64,000 nucleotides of DNA from Polytrichum commune (lineage: Eukaryota > Streptophyta > Polytrichopsida > Polytrichales > Polytrichaceae). The DNA lies in assembly GCA_950295325.1 (NCBI GenBank), contig OX485806.1, positions 28,706,001 through 28,770,000 on the forward strand, read 5' to 3'. Shown here one piece after another: positions 37,073 through 49,484 of this stretch. The position numbers were made by a program, and so were the translations under genes. The number at the start of each line of letters is the position of its first letter. Positions within the stretch are counted from its first letter, which is position 1. The notes under the pieces are model-generated. The model searched no databases. It saw nothing but the letters and a program-made list of their open reading frames with translations, and was not told the origin of the DNA.

Positions 37073-38501
37073 CAGTCTAACCTTGATAATGTCACCCTTG
37101 TTAATAGAACACCTTGATATTGTCACCTAAAAGTTTGAAACCGATTTTCATAGTGTAAAACTCCCTCGTTATTATCCCTATCACCCTTGATAATGTCACT
37201 ATTTTTTTTCAAAATCCATAGTGTAAATGTGATAATATCAAGTATGGATGGATTGTATGGGTGGGCATGGGTTCGATATTATTGTTCATGGGTGAGCATG
37301 GGCTAAAGCAAAGCATATTGGGGGTCATTGAATGAGCTCTCATTCAATGCTTTCGGCATAGTGGGATGCCTTGTGTAATTATGGATTATGTAATTACAGA
37401 AAGATTTGCATTATTATGGATAATGCAGGAAGCCATGATATTCATGGTGAGGTCAAGAAAGTTATAGATGGGTTTCATGCTTTTGTACTCTCCCATATCA
37501 CTATCTTGTTCCTTCCACCAAATGTGACTTCAGTTGTTCAGCCTTTGGATCAAGGAGTGATTGCAACATTCAAAATGTGTTATAAGCGCAAGCTTGTTGC
37601 CTGGACTTTGCAACAAATTGATAACAACTCAAATGAAGATTTGGGGAAATTGAATGTTGATGTATTTCAAGCTATGCTATGGTGTGTGGCGGCATGGCAT
37701 GAATTAGATGATCAAACCATTAGAAATTGTTGGAGAAAGTCCGCCATATTGCCTACAGAGTGGAATGCAGATATAAACAATCTTGATGAACGTATGAAGT
37801 CCAAAATGGAGGAAGCAACTTTGGAATTGGGTAGACTCATCGCCGCATTAAATTTGGGTTTGGATGTTGAAGGCAAGCCTGTAGAAAAGCTTTGTCCTTT
37901 GGAGTACATAAACATGGAAGGTGAAGATGATTTTGAGGTGGAATTTTCTACTGAGGAGCTTGTGGAATTAGTGCAAGATGGCGAACATGTTCTTGATTCC
38001 ATGGAAGTGGACCCATTGATTGTTGATAGCAGTGATGATGAGTCTAAAGTAGTGAAGCTAAGCGATGCACAAAAACATGCTAAAGATGTTTTGAATTTTA
38101 TGGCTAGCCAAGGTTCTCAGATTTTCAGCACTCATGAGTTGTTAGAAATGGAAAAAATCCATGACAAACTCATTAGAATTGGTGTTGCACATTTAACATC
38201 AACAAAACAATGTGACATTAGAAGCTTCTTTGTCTCTAGTGAGAGGTCTTTACCTGATCTCAATGACACATTATGATGTGCTCTTGTTGTTATTCACAAT
38301 TTTGAATTAGATTTTACATTCAAAAACATTGAAGTCTCGTATTTGTTATTTTTTAAAAATTGTAATTATATTTTGATTTTCTACATATTTTTTGATAATA
38401 TCACATTATGCACAAAATGTGACATTATCAAGTATGTCACACCTTGTTTATATCACACTTTTTGGTGAAACGGAGGGTGTGACATTATCAAGGTTAGGGT
38501 G
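37073..38501 (+). mobile_element. pogo (Lemi1/Emigrant-like) DNA transposon, internally deleted, TA duplication
   Basis: The 1429-bp element starts CAGTCTAACCTTGATAATGT and ends in the complement of CACCCTAACCTTGATAATGT, with TA on both sides (37071-37072 and 38502-38503). The TIR pattern CAGT..AACCT..ATA and the TA target recall plant Emigrant/Lemi1 pogo elements. It carries the C-terminal part of a transposase. The helix-turn-helix region and first catalytic Asp are not visible in the about 300 bp before the frame, so the element is probably non-autonomous. Confidence 0.9.
37416..38276 (+). pseudogene. pogo-type DDE transposase, C-terminal part
   Basis: The frame is open from 37371 but its first ATG is at 37416 (MDNAGSH). 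It contains the second catalytic Asp in MDNAGSH and the third in FLPPNVTSVVQPLDQGVI, separated by 42 residues. Then come CYKRKLVAWTL, NCWRKSAILP and an acidic stretch. At the C-terminus QCDIRSFF (38208-38231) fits the PCNA-interacting PIP-box pattern Q-x-x-[ILM]-x-x-[FY]-[FY]. The DNA-binding N-terminus is missing, so it should not transpose on its own. An acceptor-like ATTACAG lies just upstream, so a lost upstream exon is possible. Confidence 0.88.
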
Positions 38502-38800
38502 TATTATGTGTACCTTGCCCTAGCCCGTGCCCTGTGGGTCCCCAAAATCGGTTACGAGTGTTGGAAAACGGGGCCCCCTCTGCCGCTCAAAAGGTGCCTT
38601 TCCCTTTTGCGGAGGCCTACTCCATCCAAGAGGGAAGGGGGGGGGGGGGTTCAAGTTGGTACCAAGCTTGCCCCACAAACGTGCCATGTTGGTTCTCAAG
38701 AAGACACCCTCTTTACTTCCCCGCCTCACTTGTGCATTTATTTGTACCCTCGAAGGTGTGTGGGTGTTATTTGGCTCGTTCTTTCGTGATGTCCAGATTC
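38502..38800. other. Intergenic spacer with GC-rich stretch
   Basis: GC-rich text with a poly-G run at about 38638-38649. Several short frames overlap it, none recognisable. Confidence 0.4.
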
Positions 38801-39455
38801 CAACCGATTAGATGATTTACACCAACATAACTTGTTGTTGCATCATCAAATCAAATCGACAATGAAACGTATGTGAAAATCGGATTGAAAATCGGACTTC
38901 CTCTAATTTAGTTACGGTTATCGGAAGTACATGTTTATTGAGTGCTTAATTAGATATATAAGATCTCCGGCCTCAACCGATTAGATGATTTACACCCAAA
39001 AAAAGAAGTTGTTGTTGCATCAGCAAATCGACGATGAAACGTATGTGAAAATCGGACTTCCTCTAATTTAGTTACGGTTATCATAAGTGCATGTTTATTG
39101 ATTGCTTAATTGGATATATAGGATCTCCGGCTTCAACCGATTAGATGATTTACACCCCAAAAAAAAGTCATTGTTGCATCAACAAATCGACGATGAAATG
39201 TATGCGAAAATCGGATTGAGAACCGGACTTCCTCTAATTTAGTTACGGTTATCAGAAGTGCATGTTTATTGATTGCTTAATTGGATATATAAGATCTCCG
39301 GCTTCAACCGATTAGATGATTCACACCAGCAAGACTTGTTGTTGCATCATCAAATCAATGATGAAACGTATGTGAAAATCGGATTTCCCTTGATTTAGTC
39401 GTGGTTATCGGAAGTGCATGTTTATTGATTGCTTAATTGGATGCATAGGTCCTCT
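38801..39455 (+). repeat. Four tandem copies of a 160-173 bp unit
   Basis: CAACCGATTAGATGATTTAC marks unit starts at 38801, 38974, 39134 and 39305 (the last with one change). Shared inner words are GATGAAACGTATGTGAAAAT, TTAGTTACGGTTATC and CATGTTTATTGATTGCTTAA. The same inner text appears once, in reverse, in dispersed family 5 near 44320-44410, so the array looks like local amplification of part of that element. Confidence 0.88.
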
Positions 39456-39690
39456 CGATTGTGTTCATTGTTGAGTATGGAGCAGTTATCAAATATTTGA
39501 AAATGTTATCCAATTTTTTTTTAACGTACATGATGTTTGCTCTTTGATCCTCACCAAACCACGTACCATGCAAATGTAAGGGTCTGATTAAGAAAACGAG
39601 CCACTTAAGAACCATGTTCTTGGGCTAAAGCAACATTTTTTTTTCTACGCCTATTTCTGCCCAATTTGAGTGTCGCCAACACGATGTGTA
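39456..39690. repeat. Dispersed family 5 flank next to the tandem array
   Basis: GCTCTTTGATCCTCACCAAACCACGTA and neighbouring words are the reverse complement, with differences, of 44165-44300. This extends the family 5 homology beyond the amplified unit. Confidence 0.55.
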
Positions 39691-39789
39691 ATAAGGTAGA
39701 TATTGAATTGCCCTAAACCCTGCTTGTGTTGATATGGTTGGAAAGTGGACATCTAGATCTCCTTTGTAAGTATTGGCACAATAGAGTTA

Positions 39790-40200
39790 TCCGTAAAGTC
39801 TATTGAAAAGGGACAAAACCGTTGATTTGATCCTTCTTTGAGAAAGCTTTCAATGAAGAGCTCGCTCGTTAGCTTATTGTGTATCAAATCCTATATTGAA
39901 AGTTGGGTGAGGTTTGTAGATGATTTTTTTCCATCATTCAAACTTTTAAAGAATTTTAGGATCTGAAATAGGGCATGCACATGAGACCCACTATCCTAAA
40001 CCCCGGGTCAGCCTATGCAAGGCTAGCTTGGCCCACCCATCATAGTAGGACAAGCTAGAAAACCGGTTTTCAATAGCCTAACACCACTCCTCTTGTATGG
40101 TAATTGAAGGACTGAGAAAACTTGGGTGACTTTGGGTTGATTCTCGTAAACTTAGGGTTTGGGACTAAGCCTATGGTTCCATTTGTTTTAAAATTACTTT
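39790..40200 (-). repeat. Dispersed repeat family 9, copy 2
   Basis: Reverse-complement relative of 35200-35590, sharing GAGAAAACTTGGGTGACTTT, TGGCCCACCCATC.TAGTAGGAC and CCTATATTGAAAG. Structure unknown. Confidence 0.6.
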
Positions 40201-41089
40201 ACGAATAACTCTTCCCCACTATGTCCACGTCACCTTTCTTTTATGTGTACTTTTCTTGCCTTGACTTTGTGTTGATATGGATGTTATGAGCATGTGGCAT
40301 CCAATGCATGGTTTGTGATTTATAGTCCTTCGAGGTCTATGTGGCCCACATTGGTATGCTCAAATTCAAATGGTCGCATTTGCTAGAGAATACCTAAATG
40401 TATAGAGCATGTTCACATGTTATCAATACAAACCCATGATAACCTTACCACCAATTTATATGAGGGTTTTAATAAAACATGTTTTCACACCTTGACATTA
40501 TTACCATTTTAGAAGAGCTCTCTCCCCTCTAAAATCTTCCACCCCTCTAAAAGTATTCAACTTTATGAAGGGAGAGTTGTAGTACTCGTCGTGCTAACAA
40601 CTAGTTGCATGTCCTTTTGTTTTTCATGCTTATTTCCTTGCTTCTTGCACTCCTTTGCTCTTTTTTTCTTTGCTCTTTTTTCCTTCTTAGAACTTGTAGT
40701 GTTTTTTTTGGAAATTATTTTTAACACTTGAACATGAAGTGTACAAGGGCAAGATAAGAGAGAGGACGAGTGAGTTGCGAGGAAGGAAGGATTGGGAGGA
40801 GGAAGGGAGGGAAAGTGTGGATTCAACTTGCTTTTATTAGGCTTTATGAAGTTGTCTTTCAAGTGATGTGGCACCTCTACAAAATTTTCTCTAAAATATT
40901 TGATGGGATCTTATCAATGGGGGTCCATTATTGACGGTGCACATGAAATGTATAGAGATATCATGGTCACATTTCTACACATGTAGTCGATATAGTCATG
41001 CATATTTACATACAAGCCTAAATACATGCATAAAGGTGAAGCATTTGTCATTCATGTCAACCCCACAATAGACATCATATATAGTGATA
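40201..41089. other. Intergenic, no gene seen
   Basis: Simple AT-rich text. A lysine/serine-rich minus frame at 40563-40874 is low-complexity and not credible as a gene. Confidence 0.45.
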
Positions 41090-41296
41090 AGTGCAATTAG
41101 GTGGCCTTCGTGAATAGGTTACTTCTATACTCATTAAAATTATCTGGGGTCAAATCAAAAAATTATGACTTTGTATATTCATCCATATAGCAACCACGGG
41201 GGGGGGGGGTTAAATGTTGTATTTTGTCATTGTGACAATAGATACTTAAAATAGTGTGGAGGGTCATTAAATGTGTGGGGCAACCTAATTGCACTT
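41090..41296. mobile_element. MITE family 7, copy 2
   Basis: Ends GTGCAATTAGGTGGCC and GGCAACCTAATTGCAC form an inverted repeat. It matches 33915-34131 in length and ends. A poly-G run sits inside at about 41199-41209. Confidence 0.75.
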
Positions 41297-43005
41297 ATTA
41301 GTGTAGATATAAAGAAAAGCGTGTAAAACCGAGCACACAATGTCAATTTTAGCTAGTCATGTCAAAATTGTTCATGTTTATAATGAGCCCATCCATCAAT
41401 CACGCTCTATCGCATTATAACAAACTATACAAAGGCATTCATTCAAAAATAAAAAAGTGGTCATCCTTGCCACATATCATCATGAGTTCATTTCTTTATT
41501 ACAAGAAGTTATGAAAAAATATTGTCTCACGTTTATAGTCATAGCAACAAATGAGCTTGAGGACTACATATACACTTTCTCAAACTATTGAAAGCTTGAG
41601 GATTGTTTACTTGCACTCTTAACCCTTTGAAGCCTTAATGTCCATATGCGGACTCTCAATTTCAAACAATCGTATCTTGCTCAATATGAAGTATTATGTC
41701 TTCATCAAAATCCTCCTCCTCAAAGCATAGCTATTGAAATTGTCCATTACCTCCTAAACCTTAACCCCGTCTAAAAGGCCCACATTGGGCTTCTCTCTCA
41801 GCAAAACATGGCCTATTTGACCTACACCCAAGCTACATACTTTCATTGTTAGCTAATCAAGTCAAGTGTGATCCACTCTATGATCAACTTATTTTTCAAG
41901 TGCACCGTTTGAACTCATAAAACACTTTGATGTATTGAAGATTAAAGTTCGAGTACGCAGTCTAGATGCCTTTGAATGTGAATACATATACGCTATATTT
42001 TGACTATTAATATCTAATATGAGTATATTCTTATTTTATCGTCAACATCAAACAATGTATATAATAAGATTTTGAATACATACATACATACATATATATA
42101 ATTGCAAACGCGGTGAAGCCCATAGAAATTGTGTATATAGTTGTATATTGAGACCCACATCCTTGAAGAAGTTAATCATGAAATGTCATGAACAATTACC
42201 ATGTATACATTGCAATGTGCTCGCCTCTCGAGGCATCTCAACATCTTAGTTCGAGCATCTCAACATCATAGTTGGCTTGCAACTCTCCACAAATCTATTG
42301 TATTCGTAAATTTAGCCAATTATATCAAGCTCTCGTCAAAAGAGTTTAAGCTTTGTAGTTGTATGGAATTTGGAAGTTGTGCTTCATCGAGAGAGGAACG
42401 TATGTATCTATGATGATTCTAACCGTATGGATGTGCACATCTTTTGGTGCCTCACAACTTCACTTTTGAGATCGCTATATAAAATGAAAACCCCTTGGGA
42501 ATGGTATTTCATATCACATAGGAGAATTTGCTTCACCCCCCGGCCTTTGAGAGATTCAATAGTTTGAGCCTTGGATGAAATTGTTAGCCTACCCCCACCC
42601 CTAAGTATCAAACTCCGGAAAATTGGAAGTTGAAGCTTTCAACTAGATCTCTAGTGTAAAGGGGGTGCAAAGGTGAGTGCATGTTTCATGAACCGTGGCC
42701 TATGATAGATTCCAACACATAGGTACATGTCCAAGTATGTAATATACAAATATGAGAGACAATCTTTGTAAGTTCATTCGTGACTTTCACTTCGAAGAAT
42801 TTAGAGTATATTCAACTTCATTTAAAAAAAAATAACAAACTCAACTTTGATGTTCCTTATTTAACTTTGTTTGATGTGCTCACGTTAGTTTATTTTGTTG
42901 TCAAACCTCTGCCTAAATTGGAACCCAACAAGTGTCCATATAAATAGGTGCATTCACCTTAGGTCATGTTTACACTTTATATATTATCCCAATCACTGGG
43001 TGCAC
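41297..43005. other. Intergenic, no gene seen
   Basis: AT-rich, with ATAC microsatellite near 42085. Short frames only, none recognised. Confidence 0.45.
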
Positions 43006-43393
43006 CACTACGGTAATTCCCGAACACGCACTATTTTACCATGTCTCAAAATTAGTGAAGGCTTAAATTTTTACGAAGTAATACTAAATTCATGAATACA
43101 TGCTCATTTACCATACTTTGCAGGAAAATTAGTGTGTGTTCTAAGGTGCTTGTAGAGTGATAAATATATATAAATATATATATATATATATACATGCAAA
43201 CACATACTTGTCAGTGGATAGTGCCATGATACATAGTGCCAATACTTTAAGTGAGTAATGTAGAGATGAACACTACTTCCTAGATCTTTTGGTGGCATTA
43301 ATTGCATTATGTAAAGAAATGTAGCATTACCTTCACTAACTTCCCACACTCACTATCAACCATCCCTCACTAATTGGGATAATCAGTGTAGTG
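43006..43393. mobile_element. CACTA-ended MITE (~388 bp)
   Basis: Left end CACTACGGTAATTCCC; the right end in complement reads CACTACACTGATTATCCC. AAATTAGTGAAGG..TGTG words occur inside. An (AT)n run lies near 43187. It is related to the elements at 34724-35095 and 49485-49718 through the AATTAGTG word. Confidence 0.6.
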
Positions 43394-43859
43394 ACCACAA
43401 ACCATGTTAAAAATCCCTTTTTGGTTGAGAATGAGTGGCGGTCCCACTTCGCTTTACACAACTTCAATAAACGAGATCGAGCATATCAAAAGAGAACATT
43501 AAAAAGTGAAAGAGAATCATACACGTCCGTAAATGTTTTGGTGGTCATCCATATTTTATAGCAAGGTTTACCCTAATAAGTAGTATCGACAAAATATGAA
43601 TATGAATGTCGTGAGAAACATACAAATATTATATATATATATATAAATTACCATTAAAAAGTATGTCCTACTTTAAGTATGCTTTACGCTATGTCCCGTG
43701 ACCAAGGCTATTAAAAACAACTCAACTTTTCTCATGGTCATGAAGTCAAACCACTGACCATGAGATGAGAAATATTTATTTTTCTTTTTTCTTTTTCTTT
43801 TCTAATAGCCCTTCGTCACATGCATAAAACAATCCTCGAAACAAACATATATGGTTCGG

Positions 43860-44640
43860 ATACCGATTTTAATCAAACGTCTATACTATATTTGATTGGC
43901 ATGTGATTTGGTTTGGCTCCAAGAACAAACACCAAAAAGACATGCGTTTAAAAGAGATTGGATCACGTGCTCATAACTACATAAACCACTCCATATTCAA
44001 TAACCAAAATAATTAGGCGAACCTATTTGACCGTTCTAGATAAGCACATGAATCTTCACTGTGACAATGAACAAGATATTCATACGAGCTTCAAAAAACG
44101 ATGATGAAGGTAACCAAGGTAGATGAGTCTTAAGCGGTATGTTTCCTTTATCGGACCCCTGGATTTGATTGTTACGTGGTTTTGTGAGGAGCAAAGAGCA
44201 ACCGTCATAAAAACACATGTTTCAAAGAGACTAGACTATGTCTTCAAATACTAACAACTACTCTACACTTAGTAGTGAACAGAATCGAGCAGATCTATGT
44301 ATCCAAATAACACACTCAACAAACATGCCCTTCCGATAACCATAACTCAATCAAGAGATGTCCGGTTTTCAATCCGGTTTTTGCATATATTTCATCGTAG
44401 ATTTGCTAATGCAACCTGAGTTTTGTTATGTAAAAACTAATTGTTAGAAGTTAGAGAACATGAAAAATGAACCAAATAACACCCAATACCTTACATCCTT
44501 GATTTGGATTTGCTAAGCATCTTGTACTCACCAAGTGGTTCATATCCTAGGAGAAGTCAACTAGTGTGGGGGGGGGGGGAAGTAACCATTTAAGGCCCAT
44601 GTAGTCTAGGTGATAGCCAACTTCCGCTCACATTAAAGGC
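43860..44640. repeat. Dispersed repeat family 5, most complete copy seen
   Basis: Contains the words that recur at 4975-5230, 21810-22230, 27110-27320, 38801-39690: CTTCCGATAACC, CAATCCGGTTTT, ATCGTAGATTTGC, GATTTGCTAA.CATCTT, CATATCCTAG.AG and AGTAACCATTTAAG. Ends and class are unknown, and no protein is recognised. Confidence 0.55.
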
Positions 44641-44659
44641 AATCTGACAAATCCGACCT

Positions 44660-45335
44660 TCCCAAACACGCTACACGAGTGCCCATCAAACGACATGCTT
44701 GGGATAAGTTAGTAAAGTGAAACTTACGTAATATGTGTGAGCAACTTAAGTCGGTTGGTTGGGGGATCCATTCCCGCACAATTTTAAATGATCAAAGCAT
44801 TGTTTCTTTTCTTATAAACAAGCGGCTAGTCGCAAGAGTGCTCTGCCTTAGTATTATCTTGCACACGTGGTCAAATTTCAGTTGGATGTCTGACCAAGAT
44901 CAATCTTTGGTTCATTGTAGAAACCGTTTTATATCAACAATCGCTTGCAACTGGAATCCACTTGAAGAGCAAGTTAGTAACACCATATGTAACCGATTCC
45001 TATTGGTTGTCAAACTTTGGATTATTTCAAAGATCACCCATGAGTCTTTTCCCATAAGGCAAAGCCAATAAAAAAAAGATTTGGGAGTGTAAACCTTCAC
45101 TATATATGTATAGCACTTGTTGCTCACAATGTACTATTATACAACGTGCCACTTGAGCTTGAAGGGTTTTGTGACACCTAAGCAAACAACATGCTCGGGG
45201 TAAGTAAGTGAAACTTATGCATGTATGAGCACCTTAAGGTTTAAGTTATGGAGCTCGGTTAATGGATCCTTTCTGCTTGATTTTAAGTGAGCAAATCCTT
45301 GTCTTTCCTTCATATCTTTTATGAATATAGAAGGA
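44660..45335. repeat. Two diverged direct copies (~490 bp apart)
   Basis: ACATGCTTGGGATAAGT.AGT..GTGAAACTTA at about 44692 recurs as ACATGCTCGGGGTAAGTAAG at about 45190, and GGATCC followed by a GCAAA/CAAAGC..TGTTTCTT or TGTCTTTCC segment recurs in both. Noncoding. Confidence 0.55.
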
Positions 45336-46640
45336 ACCGCTGCTTGGAGGGTAAAGAAAAGAAAAAGGTTGATTTGTTCCTAAGAACATCACTCAACGAT
45401 GTGATTCCATAATTTGGGGGTATTGAAATATGAGCATATGATGTTGGAGCTTAGTTTGAATATGAGTCATCTCACGGTTATATTCCCATGGTCCACAAAA
45501 CAGAAGCACATTGTTGAGTAATCTTATGCTCACAATGTGCACGTGGGTGTGAATTGTGTTGTGTCACTTCATAGTGCTATTTAGTTACACCTAATTGTGC
45601 CCCTAAACCAAAACCAACTACTATGGGTTCTTGTCTAAATTGCATGATTTGAATATGAGAGTTTGGGGTTTCCGTGACACCCATCATATGTGAGGGTGAA
45701 AACACATAGAAACATTGTATTGTCCAACGATTTATAGTTTTACTTGCACGAGTCTTGAACGGGGATTTGAGCCCCAATGTGATTTAATGAAACTCATTCG
45801 AAATGTACGACCGTCATGTTCCAGAGGGGCAAGTTTTCACTGCACCTTCGTAAAAGGTAGAGTTTTCATGAACTGAAGTCCAAGAAATGGGTTCATTTGG
45901 GACACACACACCTATAAGCATGAACTCGTTGAAAATTCATATGCTATTCACACCGTATCCAAAATGTCGAAACTCTCTTGATTACCGGCATTACCTAGGA
46001 AAATACAAGGTAATGCAAAACAAATGAATGTGCTTGGATGCTTAAAAGGCATGTTATAGGTGTATTTACCATAAGTCGGCTAGTGGACTCCGTAAGCTTG
46101 ACGTAAGTAAAGGTAGAAGCGCCAAATTCGTCGATGACCCCAATTATGACACCTGTTTTTTCCTCCAAAGTGGGCAACTACGTTCCTCATTCATGAACAC
46201 TAATTGTAGAGAGAGAGAGAGAGAGAGAGCATAGTCGCCGACTGAAAATACAACTCATTTGTTGTATGAGAAAAAATGTCAACGATCATCACTGCCCCTT
46301 TTCCGGGGGAGGGGGGTATATGTGACTCAGAAAGATCAAATAAAATTTATGACTTTCATGACTTTTATGATTTTTATAAGACTTGTATGTGCTATGTATC
46401 ATGTGCTCTTGATGTTGTTGTGCTCATACCTTAATTGCGAATCCATATAAAATATTAGGTAAATCGTACGTGTTAGGCGAAGGACCGTAGTGCTCCAAGT
46501 GTTCTACACTAGTAAGTCTCGAGAAATAAAATCTTTGTCTCTCTCTCCCCCACCGGATTTCTCCTCAATAAAGAGCATGCAATGGGCCCACCGGGGGGGG
46601 AGTTTTTATAAAGGGAGAAATGGCTTGCAACGTGCACGCG
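45336..46640. other. Intergenic, no gene seen
   Basis: A GA microsatellite near 46207-46228 and G runs near 46305 and 46596. CATGACTTTTATG-type words near 46350 are simple sequence. No recognised frame. Confidence 0.45.
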
Positions 46641-47870
46641 CCCGTGAATTGTGGTGGGTCACTTCATTAAATGGTATTAAATGTAGGGTTCGCAAGCCAT
46701 TGCTATGGGAACTTCTTACAACGTCTAAGTTAAAGTCAAGTGGCGATGATGCACGGAGCAAAACACCAAAAGCCCACACTCCTCACTTTTTAACTTACTT
46801 TTTTACTTTATGAGTTTGTCAAACTCCACGGTGCGGAAATGCATATAGCCGTCTTTTAAAAAGTAAAGGAACGTAAACCTCATTCATCGTATAGTGGCTC
46901 AAGTTGGAACGTCCCTCGTTCACGCCAACCCCAACAATTGGCGTCGTCTCTCTTTCTCTCTCTATCACCGTATTGTTTTTTTGTTTTCTAGGATCTTCTT
47001 AGCGATTGAAAGGGGATTCCAACGCATTTTATTGAGTATAATTTGAATAATGTATGAATAAGTTGTCAGTTTCCAATGTATGTCAAGTGGCGATACACAT
47101 AGTGAAACCAAAGGCAGAGATTGTCACTTTTAACTCAATTTTTCTATTTAAAGATTTTGTTGAACTTTACAATAAGAAATGGCTTTAATCATCTTTCTTA
47201 AGCGAATGAGTATAATTCTTATCATTGTATAGTGGCTATGCTCAATGTGAAGCGTCCCCCGTTCACCTCAACACTAGTGATGGGCTTCGTTGTTGTTGTC
47301 GTTGTCTCTCTCTCTCATCATGTTGTCTTCATTTTGATGAAGCTTGTTAGCAATTGAAAGGGGATTCCAACCCGTCTTAGCAAGTGTGATCTGAATAACA
47401 TATGAATAAGTGGTGAATCTCCAACATAGGTCTAAGTGGCAATGCAAGGAGTGAAACTGAAAGCCAAAGCTCGTCACTTGTAACCCATTCCTTCTACTTC
47501 AAATTTTGGTTGAACACCATAGTAGAAAAGCCTCAAATCGTCTTCTTAAACAAACGAGCAGACTTCTTATCAACATATTCTCTTCATTTTGTCTTTTTTG
47601 ACACAAATTGAAAATTCAATTGTAGAGAGAACCCAAAATACAACCAACCTGGCCAAAACAACGCAACCCAAGTGGAAAATCAAGAAAATAATGCTCCACT
47701 AAGGCCTATCCTTCCAAGTAACGACTAAGTTGCTCCGGGTCACAATAACCATACTCTCTTCAATGTTACAAATATTGCTTGTAAGGGATCCCAACACACA
47801 TCTTAGCACATATAATTTTAATAAGTCATGAGTTTTTAAAGTGTTGTCTATAGGAGAGAACCTAAATCCA
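46640..47870. repeat. Diverged tandem array, ~340-350 bp period, with an inserted repeat
   Basis: AAGTGGCGAT-type anchors fall at about 46737, 47087 and 47431; ATAGTGGCT at 46890 and 47229; GAAAGGGGATTCCAAC at 47007 and 47357, with a decayed form near 47795. The unit between 47585 and 47750 is interrupted by text matching 36160-36310 (GAAAATTCAATTGTAGAG..CCAAC, AACGCAACCCAAG, GTCACAATAA). Noncoding. Confidence 0.65.
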
Positions 47871-47997
47871 CCATGAACTCCCGTCGATATTCATGTTCTA
47901 CATGTGTACATCTTTGTAGTCAATGTCTAGGTTTAGAATTGTTTTTAGGTCAAAATGTAGGGGTCGTTTTGGGGTATTTGATCTACTTACATTACAT

Positions 47998-48501
47998 GGC
48001 CACTTCACACACGAGCCAAGAGCCGTTATCATGAAATTACAAGAGCCCCCCCCCCCCCTCCAAATGTCCAAAGGTTGTCCCAACACACCTCCAAAATCAT
48101 GTAATGTGGTCACGGACCCTCAAGTGCAGTGTGAACTCATATGTGACCGGGCCCTCAACCGTATGCTATTTCAATGAATTTATATTCATGCGGATCCTCA
48201 CACATGATGAAATAGAATAAATCAACGGTTGTGAACATTTGGAATGCCATGGTCTCTGGTTTTGTGTTAAGCCTACCTCCAAGAGGGGATTTTTGAAAAT
48301 AGTCCAAGTGACCTTGAAACATGATCCATTCGATGCCATGTAGGAATCCGTGTAGACTTTCCATCCATCTTGCATTCACACACTTTGTTGGTCCCTCAAG
48401 CGCAGTGTGAAGCAAACTTGGACCAGCTCCATCTTTTCCACCAATGAGAGTGCTTGAAGTGTAATGGTCACGGGCTCTCAGTCTCGTGTGTGAAGTGGCC
48501 C
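47998..48501 (-). mobile_element. MITE family 1, copy C, reverse orientation
   Basis: Starts GGCCACTTCACACACGAGCC and ends GTCTCGTGTGTGAAGTGGCC, the reverse of copy A, 504 bp including a poly-C run at about 48046-48058. ACA follows it and is also found two bases before the left GGCC, so a 3-bp duplication is possible but not certain. Confidence 0.85.
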
Positions 48502-48781
48502 ACAGTGTGGAGGTTTTAAATATAAGTTGTGCAACCTAAATTATGGGCCTGTTTTTAGACTCCAAACAACAACAATAAAATAACACCAAATGGGCGTTAT
48601 GGATACTTAATGATTGTCATCTCAAGAGGTGGTTCATTGATCAAACCCAACAGCTTAACAAAAACGTGGGGAGTTCAATCTTTGTAAGATAATAAGCAAA
48701 ACCTATGCAAAAGAACACATGGTGGAATAACATCCAAATGAGTAAAGTGTAGAATGATCACATAAATATAGGTCACTATAA

Positions 48782-49170
48782 GGGCAAGCCCAATGACCCT
48801 GCACCTGCATCTGCATTTGCGCTTTCTCATCCGCGATGCGGATGCAAATGCAGGATATTGGCCCAGTCACCCTGCTATACCCTAAAAGTGGATGTATAAT
48901 AATACAGGAAGTGCAGAACTCCTTGCATTTCAGCGAGATATGCAAGGAGCTTGCTATCAGCTAAGGACAAACAACTTCATGGCGGCTTTTAACTAAAGAC
49001 AGCTCAATATGGTAGGGCCGCAGAAAACTACAAATCAATCTAGAAGAAATCCATGAGGTAGTAAGGTAGAATGAGTGGCAATTTTGCCTATGTTTGCATC
49101 TGCATTCTGAGTGGAGGCCACTTTTCATTCCCGGATGTAGATGCATATCCAGGAACGACATGGCTTGCTC
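48782..49170. mobile_element. MITE, 389 bp, TAA target duplication
   Basis: Left end GGGCAAGCCCAATGACC and, in complement, right end GAGCAAGCCATGTCG are flanked by TAA (48779-48781, 49171-49173). Both arms carry GCATCTGCAT/GCATCTACAT words, so the arms stay paired for about 50 bp. PIF/Harbinger-like by its duplication. Confidence 0.75.
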
Positions 49171-49484
49171 TAATTACATATATTCTAGTAATATCCATCA
49201 AATTTATAGACTGTTTCATAAAATGCGCATCACTTCATAGCCCCCACCCCCCTTGAAATGCCCTTTTATTGCACGTGGTTTATATCTCCACAAGGGAGTT
49301 ACCCCCTCAAGACCCAAACATATAATCATGTTGTCATCTTGACTTGCACATATATATACTTTTAAGTATAATTTTGAGAACTATTGTAGGATGCTAGAGA
49401 TAAGATTGGGAGAACGTCTCTCTATAACCCTTACTTTCAATCACCCCTTCTATCAGATTATGGCTCATCCTCTTGTTTTCATAC
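49171..49484. other. Intergenic spacer, no gene seen
   Basis: AT-rich, nothing recognised. Confidence 0.4.

Noticed and set aside
38801-39455. CRISPR-like array
   Set aside because: Eukaryotic context, and the whole unit is repeated rather than short repeats with unique spacers.
40563-40874. Lysine-rich 103-residue minus frame
   Set aside because: Low-complexity translation of a T-rich tract.
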